Of a DNA stretch of 43,104 bases, positions 29,865-39,023 are shown in pieces; position 1 is the stretch's first letter, and every line of letters begins with the position of its first letter. Position numbers and translations under genes: made by a program. Below the pieces are notes generated by a model that did not search any database, was not told the origin of the DNA, and saw only the letters and a program-made list of their open reading frames with translations. The stretch spans positions 1-43,104 of the forward strand of contig JACMNA010000034.1 in NCBI GenBank assembly GCA_014378765.1, read 5' to 3'. Origin of the DNA: Bdellovibrio sp. (GTDB lineage: Bacteria > Bdellovibrionota > Bdellovibrionia > Bdellovibrionales > Bdellovibrionaceae).

Positions 29865-31919
29865 TTACTTTGAAACACTTTTAAATCGCACAAGCAATTC
29901 TTTCGAACTGAAGGGCGCACCGTCGTCACGTAAAAACATGCGCAGGTTTTGCGAGCGATCATTAACGTAATCGTTTTCTTGTAGAATGCGATTAAATAAA
30001 TTGTGCTTCGTTAAGTCAGCATTTGCGGGGTAAGTACTTGTATAAACGCGTTCTAAGTAACGCCCCGAGATTTCTAACTTGAATGAAAACGATTCTTTTA
30101 GCTTTGAGACCGGAATCAGTCGCATTAATAATGCAGCTCCTAGTTCTTTATAAAGATCTAGATTAGCAAGTTTGTCATAGCTTTCCATTCTTGTTTCAAT
30201 CCGCTCATTTTTATTCAGAACTGTCGCTAAGTACAATGGGATATAATGCAACTCGTGCGAATAGGCCATTTTATAATTTCTGTCGACTAAATATTGAAGA
30301 CGAGCACTTTTCTCGTTGGCTTCGGAAACGTCGCCCATTGGCCTAATGTCAATGTCGCCCATTTGATCCATTAGCAACTCTAATTCCGTTTTGATGTTGT
30401 GGTAAGTAATTGTTTTTAAATTCTCTAAGGCATCAGCGTTAAATGATAATGATTGGGTCACATGCGCATTTCGTAACTCTTCACCACTTAAGTTTTTAGC
30501 GTTAGGTATACTTAAAGTACTAGCGACTTCTTTTGGCAAAATTCTAGAAAGTCGATCTGCCAAAGCTTTTAAATCGCCTTGGGTCACATTAATATTGTCA
30601 TTTAAAATGATGGTATGAAGACCAATGATATCATTCATTTCTTTACTGCCATCCTTGCTAACGATTATGCCTGAATTTCTTAATATTTTGCGGTTACCCT
30701 TCCAATTAAAGATTCGGCGCTTTCTTTCTTCGGTAAATGTTTTAACGAAATAATCTTGCTGGCCGTCTTTTATATCAAATAGGGTGATATTACTTTCGCT
30801 GGTACGATTTAATGCCGTAAATTTTACAAGGCGTAAAATATTTGTTCCTATTGAAAACGAATCTTGGCTGCTTTCATTTTGAATTTTAGCTAATCGAATA
30901 ACGCGGCGGCTGGCCAAATCTTTATTTTCATCTGTAGCCGCTAAGTCATTGGCGGCTTCCAATTCTTTTTTAAGTTCAGCTAATAATTTGGCATTAGAAG
31001 TCGGAACACCAACCAATGATTTTACAATTTCTTTTACATTAAGTCGCTGACCAACCAATTGTTCGTAAGCTCGGGCTGCATCGGTATCGTTTAAATCAAA
31101 AATATAATCGAAGGTTAACGATTTCGCGTGGTTGTTACTTGCTTCAATTTCTAACGGATTGACTTTAAAAAGCCGATTAATGATTAGATGGGGAGTAATT
31201 AAAATTAATTCAAAACTGGCTTTAGCTCCCTTTTCACTTAAAGCAATCGCGCGTACGCGTACATGATTATTTTCCATCTTAAAAATTTGAACGTCCATTT
31301 CGCTAGATATAAAGGCCGAAATAATTGGAAGTGACTTTAAAGTTGTATCATCAACGACATCATCGATGCGATTGCCAATGGCGACGGTTAAAGGCGCGCG
31401 AAAAGCAAAATAATCACTGATTGCTAAGTTCTTTGCCCTTTCTGCTGTATTAGGAATTTTTGTATACGGATTATAAGGTAAGCGCTTGATGGCGCCCATG
31501 CGCGAATTAAACTGCTGAATGAATGTAACTTCTCTTTTAAAGTTACTTGTTATGGCCGCGCTTGATTTCGGAAAATAATCAGTATCAAAATCTAGGGACC
31601 AGATATCAATGCCACTATATAAATTGGCCACCGAAGGAACTGACTTGTTTTGATAACGTCCTTTAAGTGAGGTTCCGCTACCAAATTCGATTAACGGAAT
31701 GCTAGCGCTCACATTTATTTTTGAGTCTTTCAATTTTTCAGTTATATACTTAAGCCAGGTCTCGCGCGCTTCAACTTCGGCTTTTTCATAATCGACTTCG
31801 GTATAACCAGCCGTCTGTTCAATACTGCTTTTAGTTGCTGCCGACGTCGTTTGCGTCCAGCCACGGCTTGCCGTTAATAATTGGATTAATGCGGTTGAAA
31901 GAATTAAAGACTTGTTCAT
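29865..31919 (-). CDS. Large secreted protein of unknown function
   Basis: A 684-residue protein with a signal peptide (MNKSLILSTALIQLLTASRG, cleavage near residue 22, WTQ). I see no enzyme motif, lipobox, membrane segment or cysteine cluster. The mature protein mixes beta-rich stretches (SINVSASIPLIEFG type) with helical regions around residues 300-360 (AELKKELEAANDLAA). I do not recognise the family; it may be specific to this lineage. It is a single gene on the minus strand, divergent from the Wzz-like gene, and its end lies 75 bases upstream of the small hypothetical gene's start in the same direction. Confidence 0.75.
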   Translation of the reverse strand: MNKSLILSTALIQLLTASRGWTQTTSAATKSSIEQTAGYTEVDYEKAEVEARETWLKYITEKLKDSKINVSASIPLIEFGSGTSLKGRYQNKSVPSVANLYSGIDIWSLDFDTDYFPKSSAAITSNFKREVTFIQQFNSRMGAIKRLPYNPYTKIPNTAERAKNLAISDYFAFRAPLTVAIGNRIDDVVDDTTLKSLPIISAFISSEMDVQIFKMENNHVRVRAIALSEKGAKASFELILITPHLIINRLFKVNPLEIEASNNHAKSLTFDYIFDLNDTDAARAYEQLVGQRLNVKEIVKSLVGVPTSNAKLLAELKKELEAANDLAATDENKDLASRRVIRLAKIQNESSQDSFSIGTNILRLVKFTALNRTSESNITLFDIKDGQQDYFVKTFTEERKRRIFNWKGNRKILRNSGIIVSKDGSKEMNDIIGLHTIILNDNINVTQGDLKALADRLSRILPKEVASTLSIPNAKNLSGEELRNAHVTQSLSFNADALENLKTITYHNIKTELELLMDQMGDIDIRPMGDVSEANEKSARLQYLVDRNYKMAYSHELHYIPLYLATVLNKNERIETRMESYDKLANLDLYKELGAALLMRLIPVSKLKESFSFKLEISGRYLERVYTSTYPANADLTKHNLFNRILQENDYVNDRSQNLRMFLRDDGAPFSSKELLVRFKSVSK

Positions 31920-32179
31920 ATAAACACCTCAAGGTTCATATAAAGCAATGAAAAGGCCGTGCGAGATCAGCGACATTAGCTTTGAATCTTTATAACTGCA
32001 CAAAGTGCCTAAATTTGTTTGACGTTTCAACATGAGATTTTTAGAGGAGATTGAAGTATTTACTGCTTAGAGAGTAGTAAAATATGTATAAACTTCACGT
32101 CAATTCGCGTGCTTAAAAAGTACTCACGGTTAAGGCCCAAGTTACGGTAATACTACCTTATTCTATCGGGGGATGATTC
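31920..32179. other. Divergent intergenic region
   Basis: This 260-base gap lies between the large secreted protein and the Wzz-like gene and must hold both promoters. TAATAC at 32148-32153 could be a -10 for the Wzz-like gene, without a good -35. GGGGG at 32168 is its ribosome site. I see no open frame of note. Confidence 0.35.
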
Positions 32180-33679
32180 ATGGATACACCAGTCACAAGC
32201 GAAGTTTCGCAAGCGGTTAGCGTCGATACCAGTCGCAATTCAGGTTCAAGCGCCTTTTCGCATTCAGAACAAAGAATATCGCAAGATTTATCATTAAAAC
32301 AAATATCTCAAATTTTTTTAAATAATTGGCTGCTATTTATTTTATTGTTTTCTGTGCTTTCGGCCGCAGCCGTGGCCATTTACGCGTTGAAGGTTCCTTA
32401 CTTGGGTCAAGCGACGATCGCGGTGAACGACACCCAAAATAGTTCGTTGCAATCTTTCGCTTCGCAATATTTCGGTTTAACGAAATCAGTGTCGGAAGGC
32501 AAAAAGAATAACTCGCCTCTTTTGAAAAATTCAGAATACTTAAAAACAACCGAGTTCTTTGAAAAATTATTAACTGATATTCAGGCGCGTGGCGAAAGCG
32601 GTACTTTGTCGATTGCCGAAAAGCAGGGTTACGAACAATTTAAAAATGCATATTTAGGTGCGCCTAATGATACTGAAACAAAACTGAAAACACTTTCAAT
32701 GCTTGATGGAATGTCAAAGACAAAGCTTGCGTCTGATTACGACTTAAAAGTGGCATTTACGGCGCCCACGCGCGAGATGGCAACATTTTTAACGAACACG
32801 GCTTTACAGACAACGTTGGCCACTTTAAAGCAGAAAGAACTAACTGACATTGTAAAAATCGAAAAGTTTATCGGTGAACAACGAGCGATTGCCGAAAAAA
32901 ACATGAATGATTATAATCATCAACTAGCTGAATTTCAAAACAAGCCTGAAAATTTAATCTCGTTAAGTTCCAAAGAAAAAGTGGGCGAGTATTTATCAGA
33001 ATTAATGGTCCGAAAAAATGAACTTAAAATGAAAATAAGCGAGAATCAAAAAATTATTGCTTATCTGTCTCAAGGGCGTGGCGACCATCGTGAAAGCCAG
33101 CTGTATGGTAACGGCGGACGTATCGAAGCGCTCAAGCTAGAAAACCAAATGCACCAAAACCAACTAGCGAACATTCAATCGTCCGTTGACCGCGTCACGT
33201 CGATGGCCAAAGCTATACCGGTTGCCGGGCAAATCTTTGAAGATTTAAAAAGGAAATCTGATATCGAATTTCAAAAGTATAAAAGTTTAACGGAAGCGGC
33301 GGGTAAGGCGGAAGGACAAAAACTTTCAATTGAAAGCCGGTTTGAGGCTTTAGAAACGGCCCGTTACGAAAAAGTAGGGCCGCAAATTAGCTTAGCGATG
33401 CTATTACTAATTTCATTTGTGCTATCGCAAGTGTTGGGAAGCTTAATGATCTACGTGAATTTTATTTGGGATTACAATACAGTTACAGCCCAAGCGTCAC
33501 GCAATGTTGTTATTTTAGATGGGCATAGTATCGATCCTCGAGTAATCATCGAGAATTCAAAGATCCGCTTTAGATTACGAGATACTGGTTTCGACGAAAA
33601 TTCATCTGATTTGGATGACTCTCACAAACGCTTAACATTTAGAATTTTTAATAAGAAAAGCGCCAACGGCGAAGACTAA
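32180..33679 (+). CDS. Wzz/PCP-type polysaccharide chain-length protein
   Basis: A 499-residue polysaccharide co-polymerase type protein. After a 45-residue polar cytoplasmic N-terminus comes the first membrane segment (about 50-70). A Wzz domain follows (KVPYLGQATIAVND), then a long periplasmic coiled-coil region (about 215-395). The second membrane segment (about 405-430) has LLLISFVLSQVLGSLMIYVNF. The last 67 residues form a cytoplasmic tail without Walker motifs, so there is no fused tyrosine kinase. Such proteins set length of O-antigen or exopolysaccharide. No glycosyltransferase, Wzx/Wzy or kinase gene is in the neighbourhood, so it is an orphan here. Confidence 0.82.
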   Translation: MDTPVTSEVSQAVSVDTSRNSGSSAFSHSEQRISQDLSLKQISQIFLNNWLLFILLFSVLSAAAVAIYALKVPYLGQATIAVNDTQNSSLQSFASQYFGLTKSVSEGKKNNSPLLKNSEYLKTTEFFEKLLTDIQARGESGTLSIAEKQGYEQFKNAYLGAPNDTETKLKTLSMLDGMSKTKLASDYDLKVAFTAPTREMATFLTNTALQTTLATLKQKELTDIVKIEKFIGEQRAIAEKNMNDYNHQLAEFQNKPENLISLSSKEKVGEYLSELMVRKNELKMKISENQKIIAYLSQGRGDHRESQLYGNGGRIEALKLENQMHQNQLANIQSSVDRVTSMAKAIPVAGQIFEDLKRKSDIEFQKYKSLTEAAGKAEGQKLSIESRFEALETARYEKVGPQISLAMLLLISFVLSQVLGSLMIYVNFIWDYNTVTAQASRNVVILDGHSIDPRVIIENSKIRFRLRDTGFDENSSDLDDSHKRLTFRIFNKKSANGED

Positions 33680-33699
33680 TTTTTTCGCGCAAAAAAGAA

Positions 33700-33737
33700 G
33701 GGCCACGAGAAGTAACTAATATTACTTCTCATGGCCC
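33700..33737. terminator. Bidirectional hairpin terminator
   Basis: A long stem with 15 pairs and one mismatch, GGGCCA-c-GAGAAGTAA with TTACTTCTC-a-TGGCCC, around a 6-base loop. Its minus-strand exit reads TTCTTTTTT, a good U-run for the small minus-strand gene. On the plus strand only a few A follow. Confidence 0.8.
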
Positions 33738-33775
33738 AAACATATCATTTATATTGAATTTAAATATCTAAAAAA

Positions 33776-34039
33776 CTAAGTAACCGGTTGACTATGCATC
33801 TTAGAAAATATTTGCATTCGAATCCAGCGCCAATATTTCGTCATATAGGCAATTAGTTTTTGGGGTCGATTATGGCAAACAAATCCATTAATAATTGCAA
33901 AGGCCTCTTTATCATTTTGAGTATTTCCGCCATCATTTTCCCAAACGTTAAGCTGCTTTGGCGTTGGACTTTTAGCTTGGCGTTGTAAGAACCGAGCGAA
34001 TAAGGCATCGGGTGGTGCGGGCTTTTGTGTCTGACTCAT
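33776..34039 (-). CDS. Small hypothetical protein
   Basis: An 87-residue basic protein starting MSQTQKPAPPDALF with no signal peptide or membrane segment. It has a helical, aromatic and basic C-terminal part (AYMTKYWRWIRMQIF) that could be an amphipathic helix. GGGAGGA six bases upstream selects the ATG at 34039 over one at 34051. It is convergent with the Wzz-like gene and shares the long hairpin as terminator. Not recognised. Confidence 0.6.
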   Translation of the reverse strand: MSQTQKPAPPDALFARFLQRQAKSPTPKQLNVWENDGGNTQNDKEAFAIINGFVCHNRPQKLIAYMTKYWRWIRMQIFSKMHSQPVT

Positions 34040-34279
34040 AATTCCTCCCATCAGAAATTTTCTATTAATAAACTCTAATAAAGCAATGGGGATGCCATGC
34101 TAAAACGAATAAATTGCATTTAATAACCATTTAAAATCCATATTCTCGATTTTGGGGAATAATGCCTCTACTTAGACGACAATTCGTTTTGGTAATGAGT
34201 ATCAAAGATTATCTTAAATGGTGACCGCAAAAGTTTTAGTTCCCTCAAGATCTATTTGATAACACAATTAAATTATTCA

Positions 34280-34657
34280 ATGAAGCCCGATAAAGACCGC
34301 CCCTCATCTTGGAAAAAATACGATCCGAATTTCTGCACACAATGCCGTGCGAATTGTTGTTCGATGCCAGTTGAAATCAAAGTCGAAGATTTAATTAGAT
34401 TGAAATTAACTACGCAAGATGAAGTCGATCATTCAGTTAAAAAATTAGCCAAGCGTCTCAAGAAAGAAGGTTTTATTTCCTCTTTCCGCGAGGGAACTTC
34501 GTTCTTCATGCTTGCGCAAAGGCCTGATGGCGATTGTTATTTTTTACATCCGCAAACTAGGCTTTGCACCGTGTATCAATTACGACCTGAAACCTGTCGA
34601 AATTTTCCGGCAGTTATGGGTACCAGGGTCGGTTATTGCCCAGCCGAAAAAAAGTAG
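34280..34657 (+). CDS. YkgJ-family cysteine-cluster protein
   Basis: A small protein of 125 residues from the chosen ATG. It has the YkgJ-type cysteine layout: FCTQCRANCC near the N-terminus, then DCYFLHPQTRLCTVYQLRPETCRNFP and GYCPAEKK, eight cysteines in all, which suggests bound zinc or an iron-sulfur cluster. The family (formerly UPF0153) is of unclear function. An in-frame TTG at 34256 would add eight residues; the ATG at 34280 is preferred as the family begins near the first cysteine motif. No strong ribosome site is seen for either. Confidence 0.82.
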   Translation: MKPDKDRPSSWKKYDPNFCTQCRANCCSMPVEIKVEDLIRLKLTTQDEVDHSVKKLAKRLKKEGFISSFREGTSFFMLAQRPDGDCYFLHPQTRLCTVYQLRPETCRNFPAVMGTRVGYCPAEKK

Positions 34658-34821
34658 ATTTCTCATTCTAGATCACCTGTATTTCATTGTGCCTAAGACT
34701 GTATAACAAAAAATGTTAATTCGTGAATTCGTCTCATTTTGACTATGCCAAAACTATTGGATTCGTTGCCACGAATAAAAATTGGCGCTTGAAGTGCTCT
34801 TCTATTATGTAAGGAGATCAT

Positions 34822-35940
34822 ATGAAAACAACGCTCACTAGAACTGAAAAAACCATCGTCGGGGTTACTTTCATGGGCGTCGTCGTTTTTATGGGGTTAT
34901 TTACACAAACTAATTTGATACCAAAATCGTTTATAGCATTTGATGCCGTTGGTTTTATTAATTATCAAATGGGACGCGCAAACGAAGGTTATTCTGAGTA
35001 TTCACTGAAAGGCCGCGATGTTGACCATACGTATGAAGGCCTTGCGGCCAAAGCTGCTGCTGCGGTTAAACCGGTCTCAACGCAAGCTCAAATTGATGCT
35101 AAAAAGAAAGCCGATGAATTAAAAAAGAAAACTACAGTCGCGCAAAAAGCTAAGACCAAAACAAATGTTCCAGCCGCTCAAGTTAGGCCCATAGCTAAAA
35201 ATCAAGTCACGGTCGCAAAAACACCTCAAGTTGATACGAATCCAAATAATACTCCACCTGTAAGCGCGCCTGAATATGCAAACCCAGTTGCCGTCGATAC
35301 GGCGCCACCAGTACTTGCTCAGCCAGCCGTTGATAAAAATAAAAAATCGTTAGCGCAATGGCGGGCCGCAATTCAAGCAAGTCCGACGCGTGAAACTGTG
35401 ACGTTTTTAATTGAAGCCTTACGTAAAAATCAAATATCGGCGACTGATTATCAGACTTTAACTCAAGAGTTAATTAATCAACCCGATGAAAAGATGAAGG
35501 GTTTAGGAATTATGGCGGCCCGAGCGAATCCGTCTTATATTAGCTTTGCCCAGTTAATGCGAATGCCTGCGACCGAACTAACTCCGGCAATGAAGTCTTA
35601 CTATGATCAAGCTTTAGGTGCGTACATGCAGCCTCAGAATATTGCGTACTTAAATCAGGCCTTAATGACGAATGATAAAAACTTTGTCGGTAAGACACTG
35701 GTGCTGTTGAACTCAAACCTACCAAAAATTAATCAGGGTGATTATTCAAATGTGGTTGATTCAAGAAATTTACGTGGCGTAGAAAAGTCTGATTTTTCGG
35801 TGGTTCAGTTTAAAGGATTATTGCCAGCGCTCAATTTAATCGTATCGGCCGAAGATCCTCAGTTGTCACCGATGGCGCAACAAGCTTCAAGTTACATCGA
35901 GTTGAATAACCAAACTACGATTGTTTCGCAAAACAATTAA
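34822..35940 (+). CDS. Membrane-anchored protein with Lys/Pro linker and helical-repeat domain
   Basis: A 372-residue protein with one N-terminal membrane helix (about residues 12-30), leaving most of it probably periplasmic. Residues about 75-175 are a low-complexity linker rich in A, K, P and T. Residues about 180-365 form an all-helical domain with HEAT/ARM-like rhythm (ETVTFLIEALRKNQISATDY, QPQNIAYLNQALMTNDKNF). It has no catalytic motif and I do not recognise the family. AAGGAG before the ATG supports the start. The linker length could let the helical domain reach across the periplasm; that is inference. The stop overlaps by four bases the convergent heptose gene. Confidence 0.72.
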   Translation: MKTTLTRTEKTIVGVTFMGVVVFMGLFTQTNLIPKSFIAFDAVGFINYQMGRANEGYSEYSLKGRDVDHTYEGLAAKAAAAVKPVSTQAQIDAKKKADELKKKTTVAQKAKTKTNVPAAQVRPIAKNQVTVAKTPQVDTNPNNTPPVSAPEYANPVAVDTAPPVLAQPAVDKNKKSLAQWRAAIQASPTRETVTFLIEALRKNQISATDYQTLTQELINQPDEKMKGLGIMAARANPSYISFAQLMRMPATELTPAMKSYYDQALGAYMQPQNIAYLNQALMTNDKNFVGKTLVLLNSNLPKINQGDYSNVVDSRNLRGVEKSDFSVVQFKGLLPALNLIVSAEDPQLSPMAQQASSYIELNNQTTIVSQNN

Positions 35941-36416
35941 GTCTTTGATTTTTCGATGATTGAGGTGGTGGAGCGCCCCTCAATAAATTGTAGCGATTTA
36001 ACGTGTCCGCCGTATGATAATACAAAATCGCTTCCTACAATTTGTTCAATTTTCCAGTCGCCACCCTTTACTAAAAAATCAGGTTTTATAGACTTAATTA
36101 AATTAAGCGGGGTGTCTTCGCTGAATAGAATCGTATGATCAACCGCTTTTAGTGATGCCAAAATTTCGGCGCGGTCGTTTTCATTTTGAATGGGGCGAGT
36201 AGGGCCTTTTAGTTTCTGCACGGACGCATCGGTATTAACCCCCACGATCAGCACGTCAGCTTCGGCCCGTGCCTGCTGTAAATATCTAACGTGACCAATG
36301 TGCAATAAATCAAAACAGCCATTGGTAAAAACAATTTTTTTATTTTGCTTACGATATTCAGAGATCACGCTTTGTAAGTTGTTTTGATTTAAAACACCAT
36401 TTGTAGCTGCAGCCAT
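35937..36416 (-). CDS. rfaE2: D-glycero-beta-D-manno-heptose 1-phosphate adenylyltransferase
   Basis: This enzyme activates heptose-1-phosphate with ATP to ADP-heptose for the lipopolysaccharide inner core. It is a stand-alone nucleotidyltransferase of 159 residues, equal to the C-terminal half of fused HldE. Motifs: KIVFTNGCFDLLHIGHVRYLQQA (nucleotide-binding HxGH), VGVNTDASVQKLKGPTRPI, NENDRAEILASL, FSEDTPL and PDFLVKGGDW. The kinase half and other heptose genes are not in the window. It is the last gene of the minus-strand string, seven bases after the RDD gene. Confidence 0.94.
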   Translation of the reverse strand: MAAATNGVLNQNNLQSVISEYRKQNKKIVFTNGCFDLLHIGHVRYLQQARAEADVLIVGVNTDASVQKLKGPTRPIQNENDRAEILASLKAVDHTILFSEDTPLNLIKSIKPDFLVKGGDWKIEQIVGSDFVLSYGGHVKSLQFIEGRSTTSIIEKSKT

Positions 36417-36422
36417 ATCGAT

Positions 36423-37307
36423 CTAGGCGTTCGGTTTTTTAAATAAAGATACTCCGGCAATTTGCCCGGCCATATCTTTATTAAATAGATAAGATAAAAT
36501 TGGCAATACGATAAATCCGGTCGCCATGACTATTAAGGTGCGTAAAGCTACGCGTGGTGTGTAATTCGCTTTATCTTTTTCATTCGCTGAACCACATGTT
36601 TGTTCAAAGGCCCATTCGCCGGCGGTGGCGCCCATAAATACGCGATTGACCACCATGTAAATAAAAGTCACCGACATAAACAATGCGAAAGTTGCTAAAT
36701 AAACTGAATTCGAAGTTAGTGGATGAGTTAAATTTTTAAATAAATCAACTTTGGTAATCAGTAACATAAAAATTAAACACATGATGAACGCGGCTGTAAT
36801 TAACATCGCATCTAAAGTTGCCGCAAAAAAGTGTGGCTTTGATTTTTTGTATTCGCCCTTTAGACGAGTTGATTCACTAACAAAATCAAGCTGGCGCTTA
36901 TGGTTTAAATTTTTTAAAATTTCATTAACCGCGGTTTGAGCTTTGGCGATTGAATCGTCTTCTATGGTTGGCACTTGAAAAGAATTCTTTTTAGTTTCCG
37001 TACGAGCTTCTGTACGTGCCTCAGGGCGCGGTAATGGCGATTGAAAAGTACCTGTCGCGACACTGGTTACTGAATTCTTCATTGTAGCCATTGGCGCAAT
37101 TGAAGAATTTGTTTTTGGCATCGCGGCCGTTGGCATTTTAGCCGACAAAGTCCCCGCATTTTGCGCTAACGATGTGCTAGTAACTTGTTTTTTTTGATTG
37201 CGATGAAAGCCTAAGCCTTCATTAATAGGGCGAAATTCAAATTCTTCAAAAGGGTCATTAGCACCTGAATTGATATTATTATTATTTCCGCTGTTGGCTC
37301 CTGCCAT
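36423..37307 (-). CDS. RDD-family membrane protein with GLGFH-type N-terminal motif
   Basis: A 294-residue protein. The first about 160 residues are cytoplasmic and disordered, rich in N, T, A and S, with a short conserved-looking motif FEFRPINEGLGFH at about 24-36. An RDD domain follows (about 160-290) with three to four membrane helices (AATLDAMLITAAFIMCLIFML, YLATFALFMSVTFIYMVV, TLIVMATGFIVLPIL). The first Asp of the RDD signature is present (LDAM). RDD proteins are small membrane proteins of mixed function, some acting as sodium/proton antiporters. GGGGGTG before the ATG supports the start, eight bases after rsmE. Confidence 0.8.
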   Translation of the reverse strand: MAGANSGNNNNINSGANDPFEEFEFRPINEGLGFHRNQKKQVTSTSLAQNAGTLSAKMPTAAMPKTNSSIAPMATMKNSVTSVATGTFQSPLPRPEARTEARTETKKNSFQVPTIEDDSIAKAQTAVNEILKNLNHKRQLDFVSESTRLKGEYKKSKPHFFAATLDAMLITAAFIMCLIFMLLITKVDLFKNLTHPLTSNSVYLATFALFMSVTFIYMVVNRVFMGATAGEWAFEQTCGSANEKDKANYTPRVALRTLIVMATGFIVLPILSYLFNKDMAGQIAGVSLFKKPNA

Positions 37308-37315
37308 AGCACCCC

Positions 37316-38092
37316 CTATTTAAGTAACTCGAATTCATACTTTAGGACGGAGACTAAAGTCAGGCAAGCCGTTTCAACCCTTAAAACTTGGCTGCCAAGG
37401 GTCACTGGATCAAGGCCTAGTTGGCGCATTTCGACCACTTCACTTTCAGAAAAACCGCCTTCAGAACCGACAATAATCCAAATATCTTGAGGGGTTATCG
37501 TTAGCGCCTTCTTTTTAGCCGCCAAATGATCGTGAATATTTAAAACTCCTGCGCCCTCATATGCAAATAGACACCAGCTTTCGTTGTTTGGGTTAATAAA
37601 AGCTGCGCGTCCAGACCAATCGATGGGTTCATGAATTTTTAATAATTCACCGCGCCCGCATTGCTGGGTTGCCGAGATTACAATTTTTTGCCAACGCTCT
37701 TGTTTGCCCGACGGTAGGTTACTGGCTTTACGAATAAAACTGTAATCGGAATAAAACGGCAAAATCGAAGTCACGCCCATTTCAACGGCGCGCTCGATGA
37801 TTGAATCCATTACTGGAAAACGGGGAATAGAAAGAGCTAGGTGAATATGCGGCCTTGGAAGTTGTGGAATTGTACGCTCTTCGATCACTTTGGCGCGCGC
37901 TTGTTTTTTTTCGCGCGTGGTGACTTCAACCAGATAAGCTTTTGAATCTTCGGTTAAGACCTCAAAGTGATGACCGACTTCTTGCCGGCAAACATCAAAA
38001 ATATGGTGAAAAAGTTCGTCTTTGAAAACGACCACTGCTTCGGCGCCGTCGGTTGATTGAATTTGTGATTTTTGAATCCAGTAGCGTCGCAT
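37316..38092 (-). CDS. rsmE: 16S rRNA (uracil-1498-N3)-methyltransferase
   Basis: RsmE methylates U1498 of 16S rRNA. The protein has 258 residues from the chosen start, with an N-terminal PUA-like domain and a C-terminal SPOUT (trefoil-knot) methyltransferase. Motifs: HHIFDVCRQEVGHHFEV, ERAVEMGVTSILPFYSDYS, ISATQQCGRGELLKI and the knot IIVGSEGGFSESEV plus LGSQVLRVETACL. I start at the ATG at 38092, which overlaps the prmA stop (TAATG) and gives the family start MRRYWI; an earlier start at 38122 would lie inside prmA. Confidence 0.95.
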   Translation of the reverse strand: MRRYWIQKSQIQSTDGAEAVVVFKDELFHHIFDVCRQEVGHHFEVLTEDSKAYLVEVTTREKKQARAKVIEERTIPQLPRPHIHLALSIPRFPVMDSIIERAVEMGVTSILPFYSDYSFIRKASNLPSGKQERWQKIVISATQQCGRGELLKIHEPIDWSGRAAFINPNNESWCLFAYEGAGVLNIHDHLAAKKKALTITPQDIWIIVGSEGGFSESEVVEMRQLGLDPVTLGSQVLRVETACLTLVSVLKYEFELLK

Positions 38093-38988
38093 TAGGTTTT
38101 TTGCACCCAGTAACCAACCCATTCATCTTTTTGAATGCGTTTAATTACCTTCAGTGGGTTTTTCTCGATAAACTTTTCGAAAAATAAATTATCGCGTTCT
38201 TGCAATATACCCGTTAGGAATAAATGGCCTTCTGGTTTTAAAACCCGCAGTAAATCTTTTTGTAAACGAATCAGCACACCGTCAATTATATTTGCTACTA
38301 CGACATCGTATGTTCCGCGGATTTCGTCTAACTGCAATTCGGTAATATCAATATTATGTGTTTGATTAAGCTCACAATTTTCGCGCGCTTTTCTTCTTGC
38401 TTGTTCATCAATTTCTACACCAGTAATCATTCCATACTGTAGGCGTTCAGCTAAAACCGCTAAGATTGCGGTACCAGTGCCTACATCTAAAACTGTCCAC
38501 TGCGCGATATCGCCGGCGTGTTCAATTGATAACTTATGAATAAAGTAAGAGGCCATCTTTGTAGTTGCGTGCGTACCCGTGCCGAAAGCCATGCCCGGAT
38601 CAATTTTAACTTCGTGCACGGCTTCAGGGGGTTTTTCAAGCCACGAAGGAACCACCCAAGTTGTGCCGACTAACTTAAAAGGCACAAAGCCTTTTTTCCA
38701 TTCTGATAACCAATCCTTACTTTCTTCTTCTGAAGTCGACTGATGAATATTTGGAAACGACTCACGCAATTTCGAAAAAAAAACGTCTTCAGGTTTTTTA
38801 TCAAAAAAAACATCAAGCTCTAAAAATTGTCGTGGAACTAAAGAGGGATCATAAGTTAAATCGGGCTGCGTAAAGCTAAGAACTTCGCTGAGGCCTAAGG
38901 CGCCGTTGGCAAAGCAATACGTCGTGATATCGGGTTCATGGGCACGTTGTACTTGCGATAATCGAATTCGAAAATAAGTCTCACTCAT
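38092..38988 (-). CDS. prmA: Ribosomal protein L11 methyltransferase
   Basis: PrmA adds methyl groups to ribosomal protein L11. The protein has 298 residues with an N-terminal substrate-recognition domain and a C-terminal class I SAM methyltransferase. Motifs: WLSEWKKGFVPFKL, the hallmark KIDPGMAFGTGTHATTKM, the SAM site VLDVGTGTAILAVLAERL, GVEIDEQA and VVANIIDGVLI. The prmA-rsmE pairing, with the stop overlapping the next start, is found in many bacteria. It lies 35 bases after the exported-protein gene in the same direction. Confidence 0.95.
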   Translation of the reverse strand: MSETYFRIRLSQVQRAHEPDITTYCFANGALGLSEVLSFTQPDLTYDPSLVPRQFLELDVFFDKKPEDVFFSKLRESFPNIHQSTSEEESKDWLSEWKKGFVPFKLVGTTWVVPSWLEKPPEAVHEVKIDPGMAFGTGTHATTKMASYFIHKLSIEHAGDIAQWTVLDVGTGTAILAVLAERLQYGMITGVEIDEQARRKARENCELNQTHNIDITELQLDEIRGTYDVVVANIIDGVLIRLQKDLLRVLKPEGHLFLTGILQERDNLFFEKFIEKNPLKVIKRIQKDEWVGYWVQKT

Positions 38989-39023
38989 TCATTTAGATAT
39001 GCCAGAAGTTGCGATGTCTGGCA

